Shown: positions 63,664-64,000 of the stretch, piece after piece
Position numbering within the stretch: position 1 is the stretch's first letter
Layout of the letters: every line of letters starts with the position of its first letter
Source: Mermis nigrescens
Lineage: Eukaryota > Nematoda > Enoplea > Mermithida > Mermithidae
Reading direction: 5' to 3'
DNA: 64,000 nucleotides
Assembly (NCBI GenBank): GCA_036768485.1
Contig: JAVLUZ010000504.1
Location: forward strand, 62,001 to 126,000
The notes under the pieces: model-generated
Databases searched by the model: none
The model's input: the letters and a program-made list of their open reading frames with translations, nothing else
What the model was told of the DNA's origin: nothing
Made by a program: the position numbers and the translations under genes

Positions 63664-64000
63664 GGACCTTGACGTTTATTGCATTTTTTATAATCAGTAT
63701 CATGTCCCAACTCACATCGGAATAAGGTGACAGACACAAACCTGACAAAAACGTCTTTCTTCACCCCAATAGTTGGAACTTAACACCTCCAAAAATAAAT
63801 CAGAATTGAGTGTGAGAAAAGCGACCAAGTGCGATGCGTAAGCATTGACATGTACCTTTTTTAGAATAGTTCGCACCATTCAATTAAAAACCGGAGTGAT
63901 TGAAAGACAAAAAACGGTCAAAAACGTGTTTTTTTTACCCCAGACTTTAAACTTTACACCATTAGAATTGAATCTGTATTGAGTTTAGAGAAACGCGTCC
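63664..64000. repeat. GTGTAAAG-type repeat, right part
   Basis: A continuation of the family interrupted by the 61422 element. Similar to 9750-10100, including GTGTACAGAAACGCGGCCAA-like and AAGTGCGATGCGTAAGC blocks. It runs off the window. Confidence 0.7.

Overview
This is nuclear DNA from a multicellular animal, almost certainly an invertebrate. Genes are split by GT-AG introns of hundreds to thousands of bases, the background is AT-rich, and most non-coding sequence is dispersed and tandem repeats. The genes are animal-specific: agrin, a TP53I11-type membrane protein and HIGD2A. An arthropod is plausible, but the sequence alone does not prove it.

Layout. (1) 4198-7599, plus strand: a six-exon TP53I11 homologue, complete if the short first exon is right. 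(2) About 12.4-47.3 kb, minus strand: nineteen exons of an agrin-type basement-membrane proteoglycan. They encode NtA, eight follistatin/Kazal modules, two laminin-EGF modules, a short linker, one laminin G domain and the start of an EGF module. Every exon junction is phase-consistent. The signal-peptide exon, SEA domain and LG2/LG3 were not found. (3) 53547-55260, minus strand: a broken, 5'-truncated protein-primed type B DNA polymerase of the Polinton/Maverick kind. (4) 57300-59473, minus strand: a two-exon HIGD2A (respiratory supercomplex factor) gene. TP53I11 and agrin converge; agrin and HIGD2A lie head-to-tail on the same strand. No functional coupling between the genes is suggested.

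The rest is repeats. The best defined are: a foldback element with tandem-repeat arms and a perfect 9-bp target duplication (2721-3838); two other inverted pairs whose arms are minisatellites (1131-2036 and 40236-41249); three long-TIR elements with TA target sites (8197, 37960, 59522); a 197-bp hAT-type MITE with a perfect 8-bp duplication (26928-27124); a nested element with GC-rich ends (29407-30478); a 2.2-kb element flanked by ATGAAT (61422-63657); and several MITE families with ends such as TACATGTAAC. A short hairpin, GGCGC-NNN-GCGCC, recurs through unrelated-looking repeats with a conserved stem and a variable loop.

No rRNA, CRISPR array, prokaryotic operon or confident tRNA was seen. 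Exon borders are inferred by eye from splice consensus, reading phase and family similarity; no search or alignment program was run.
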